Part shown: positions 61,833 through 64,000 of the stretch, piece after piece
How positions within the stretch are numbered: position 1 is the first letter of the stretch
Layout of the letters: every line of letters begins with the position of its first letter
Assembly: GCA_947458405.1 (NCBI GenBank)
Contig: CANGZW010000003.1
Coordinates: 36,113 to 100,112 of the forward strand
From: Leptospiraceae bacterium
GTDB lineage: Bacteria > Spirochaetota > Leptospiria > Leptospirales > Leptospiraceae
DNA: 64,000 bases
Direction: 5' to 3'
Notes under the pieces: model-generated
What the model saw: only the letters and a program-made list of their open reading frames with translations
What the model was told of the DNA's origin: nothing
Database searches by the model: none
Made by a program: the position numbers and the translations under genes

Positions 61833-62698
61833 TGTTAAAATTTAATATTAAATTTGAAAATAAAGATGAGAAGTTGGTAATAATATCACTTTCTGGAGAT
61901 TTAGATTCCAAAATTGCATTAGATTTTTATGAATATATTATTAATTTAGAGAGTTTATTTTCGAGAATAATATTGGATTGTGAATCATTAAACAGTATTT
62001 CATCTTTTGGTATTTCAATTTTACTTAGGATTAGAAAAAGATTTATCCAAAATAATATAATTTCTGTAATATCGGGATTAAATGATGAAACACTCGATCT
62101 ATTTATGTTTTTTGGATTTAATAAACTTTTTTACATAACAAAAAATATAGCCTCAGCAAAAAATATTCTCAATACACTTCATCCTATTGAAAAAGAAAAA
62201 ATAGAATTAAATGAAATAGAAATCATCAATCATCCCAGATCTAATAAAATAAAAAAAGAGAAAGAAATTCAAGTCTCCTATGAAGAAATTTCTACAGAAC
62301 CTGATCTTCCAATTGTATCTTCGGATGAGATAATAGAGGAGTATGCTCCTTTGTTTTTATCAGAAGCAAGATATCCAGCTGTGGAAAATGATTCAGAGAC
62401 TGAAAATGAGAAGTTTAGTAGTACATTCGAAGATTCATCTAATCATAAAAAGAATTATGAATTTACAATTCCTTTTATAACAAAAGGTAATTCGAATGAT
62501 GAGGATATAAAAGAAAGTATAATTATAGAAGAGGAGAGTAGGGAATACGATTCAAAATTTACAGAGTTAGTGATTAACTGTGGAAATTGTGGTACAAGAA
62601 TTAAAATCAAAAAACAGGGCAAACAAAAATGTCCTACCTGTCATGCGAGTTTTCTTCTAAGGCAATCCGGATCTATATCCACTATTGAGAAATTATAA
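61832..62698 (+). CDS. STAS domain protein with C-terminal zinc ribbon
   Basis: LVIISLSGDLDSKIALDFYEYI...ILDCESLNSISSFGISILLRIRKRF; C-terminal NCGNCGTRIKIKKQGKQKCPTCHASFLL; overlaps previous gene by 1 nt. Confidence 0.72.
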   Translation: MLKFNIKFENKDEKLVIISLSGDLDSKIALDFYEYIINLESLFSRIILDCESLNSISSFGISILLRIRKRFIQNNIISVISGLNDETLDLFMFFGFNKLFYITKNIASAKNILNTLHPIEKEKIELNEIEIINHPRSNKIKKEKEIQVSYEEISTEPDLPIVSSDEIIEEYAPLFLSEARYPAVENDSETENEKFSSTFEDSSNHKKNYEFTIPFITKGNSNDEDIKESIIIEEESREYDSKFTELVINCGNCGTRIKIKKQGKQKCPTCHASFLLRQSGSISTIEKL

Positions 62699-62702
62699 GA
62701 CA

Positions 62703-64000
62703 TTGGAAAATAATGAAAAATCAAGTGTAGCTAAGAGTTTAGCTTTATCATTTTATACCTTTTTATCTAGAATATTGGGTCTAATTAGGGATCATTATAT
62801 GGCTATAACTTTTGGAACGGGTTGGGTGGCAAGTGCCTTTTCAATAGCCTATAGACTTCCCAATATGTATAGAAATTTATTGGCTGAGGGAACGCTCTCA
62901 CAATCGTTTATGCCTATTTATTCAGATGCAGAAAAAGAAAGTAAAGAAGAAGCAAAAATTGTAGCGGGTACTGTTTTAACATTTTTATTTACCATGCTTA
63001 CTATTTTTGTAGCAGTATTTATATTGCTAGCACCATTTTTACTACCTATTTTAGTAGGTGGTAAAAAAGAATACCAGGATTTAGTCATTAAATTATCATT
63101 GATTTTATTTGTTCTTATCATGACTGCGTCTCTCTCTTCGATATACATGGCCATTTCTAATAGCCATCAAAAATACTTTGTTCCATCGATGTCACCAATA
63201 ATATTGAATTTAAGTTATATTATAGTATTTATATTTATAATAAATAATTACAATGAAATGATAGAAAAAGTCGAAATTTTATGCTATGGGATAATCATTG
63301 GAGGTATTACACAACTCTTAGTTCAATCTTATTATGTTTGGTATCTCGGACTCTCACCAAAGTTAAATTTTAATTGGAAGCACTCTGCTATTAAAAAAAT
63401 CTTTAGTTTGATGATTCCTGCAGTTATTGGGGGAGGATTTTATCAGATTAGTCTTTTGATAGATATATTTTTAGCTAATTATATTCAAAATAATAATCCC
63501 GGTTTAGGTGCTGTTGTAAGTTTAGATTATTCCCAAAGATTAATACAATTTCCAACTGGAATAATCGGAGTGGCTCTTGCAACCACAACTCTTCCTTCTC
63601 TATTGGCATCTTTAAAAAATGACGAAAAAGAAAAAATTCCCGGAGAATTATCACATGTAATACAATTTAGTTTATTTTTGACGCTTCCCGCGGCATTTGG
63701 ATTTTTAATTGCAGGAAGAAGTATTATTGATTCGATATTTTTTGGTGGAAAGTGGGGATATGAATCCACGGAATCTACCCTGAAGGCATTACGATTTTAT
63801 GCATTAGCTATACCTTTGTTTAGCTTAAATAAGATTCTCACCTCTTCTTATTATGCTTTCAAGGATACAAAAACACCTTTAAAAGCAAATATGATTTCAT
63901 TTACATTCAACATTATATCTAATTTAATACTTATGAATTTTTTAAAACATGCAGGTTTAGCACTTTCTTCGGCAATTTCTGCATTCCTAACCTTTGTACT
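62703..64000 (+). CDS. murJ: MurJ/MviN-family lipid II flippase, truncated by window end
   Basis: Open frame from TTG 62703 to the window end: LENNEKSSVAKSLALSFYTFLSRILGLIRDHYMAITFGTGWVASAFSIAYRLPNMYRNLLAEGTLSQSFMPIYSD. Absent from the track because no stop is reached. Confidence 0.9.
   Translation, partial: MENNEKSSVAKSLALSFYTFLSRILGLIRDHYMAITFGTGWVASAFSIAYRLPNMYRNLLAEGTLSQSFMPIYSDAEKESKEEAKIVAGTVLTFLFTMLTIFVAVFILLAPFLLPILVGGKKEYQDLVIKLSLILFVLIMTASLSSIYMAISNSHQKYFVPSMSPIILNLSYIIVFIFIINNYNEMIEKVEILCYGIIIGGITQLLVQSYYVWYLGLSPKLNFNWKHSAIKKIFSLMIPAVIGGGFYQISLLIDIFLANYIQNNNPGLGAVVSLDYSQRLIQFPTGIIGVALATTTLPSLLASLKNDEKEKIPGELSHVIQFSLFLTLPAAFGFLIAGRSIIDSIFFGGKWGYESTESTLKALRFYALAIPLFSLNKILTSSYYAFKDTKTPLKANMISFTFNIISNLILMNFLKHAGLALSSAISAFLTFV

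Noticed and set aside
1-64000. CRISPR arrays, rRNA, tRNA or transposon ends
   Set aside because: None seen while reading; no regularly spaced repeats, tRNA T-loop patterns or transposase motifs. A tRNAscan/Infernal run would be needed to exclude them firmly.

Overview
AT-rich chromosomal window, probably from a spirochaete related to Leptospira (inferred from protein style and low GC, not tested). It is densely packed with genes on both strands. I saw no rRNA, tRNA, CRISPR array, transposase or integrase. Recognisable content: two tandem 7TMR-DISM histidine kinases; a PDZ-thioredoxin fusion; an IcmF-type fused acyl-CoA mutase; a beta-carbonic anhydrase; an ArsS-type radical SAM / AhpD-like / glycosyltransferase cluster; QueE with an unusual Cys spacing; a SNF2/RapA-like helicase; a degenerate AAA+/Fis regulator convergent with a VWA-STAS fusion; Fe/Mn superoxide dismutase; type-4 uracil-DNA glycosylase; MTA phosphorylase; AsmA-like protein; a MoxR/VWA pair; thioredoxin; PilZ; TatD; TcdA/ThiF; DoxX; a dual cNMP-domain protein; OsmC; enoyl-CoA hydratase; a class A PBP with an N-terminal zinc ribbon; an M50-like protein; UDP-glucuronate decarboxylase-like SDR; RsmA; a ComEC with a degenerate C-terminus; LeuS; an orphan ParA with a ComFB-like neighbour; PntAB transhydrogenase; an MBL hydrolase; a Cache-like sensor plus STAS-zinc-ribbon pair; and a truncated MurJ. 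The leads most worth follow-up are the ParA/coiled-coil/ComFB-like module, the ArsS cluster lacking ArsM, the Cache/STAS-zinc-ribbon pair, the VWA-STAS fusion opposite a degenerate enhancer-binding protein, the QueE CX3CX9C motif, and a palindrome in front of trxA. None of these is shown to be a new system. All rest on reading motifs by eye and need database searches.
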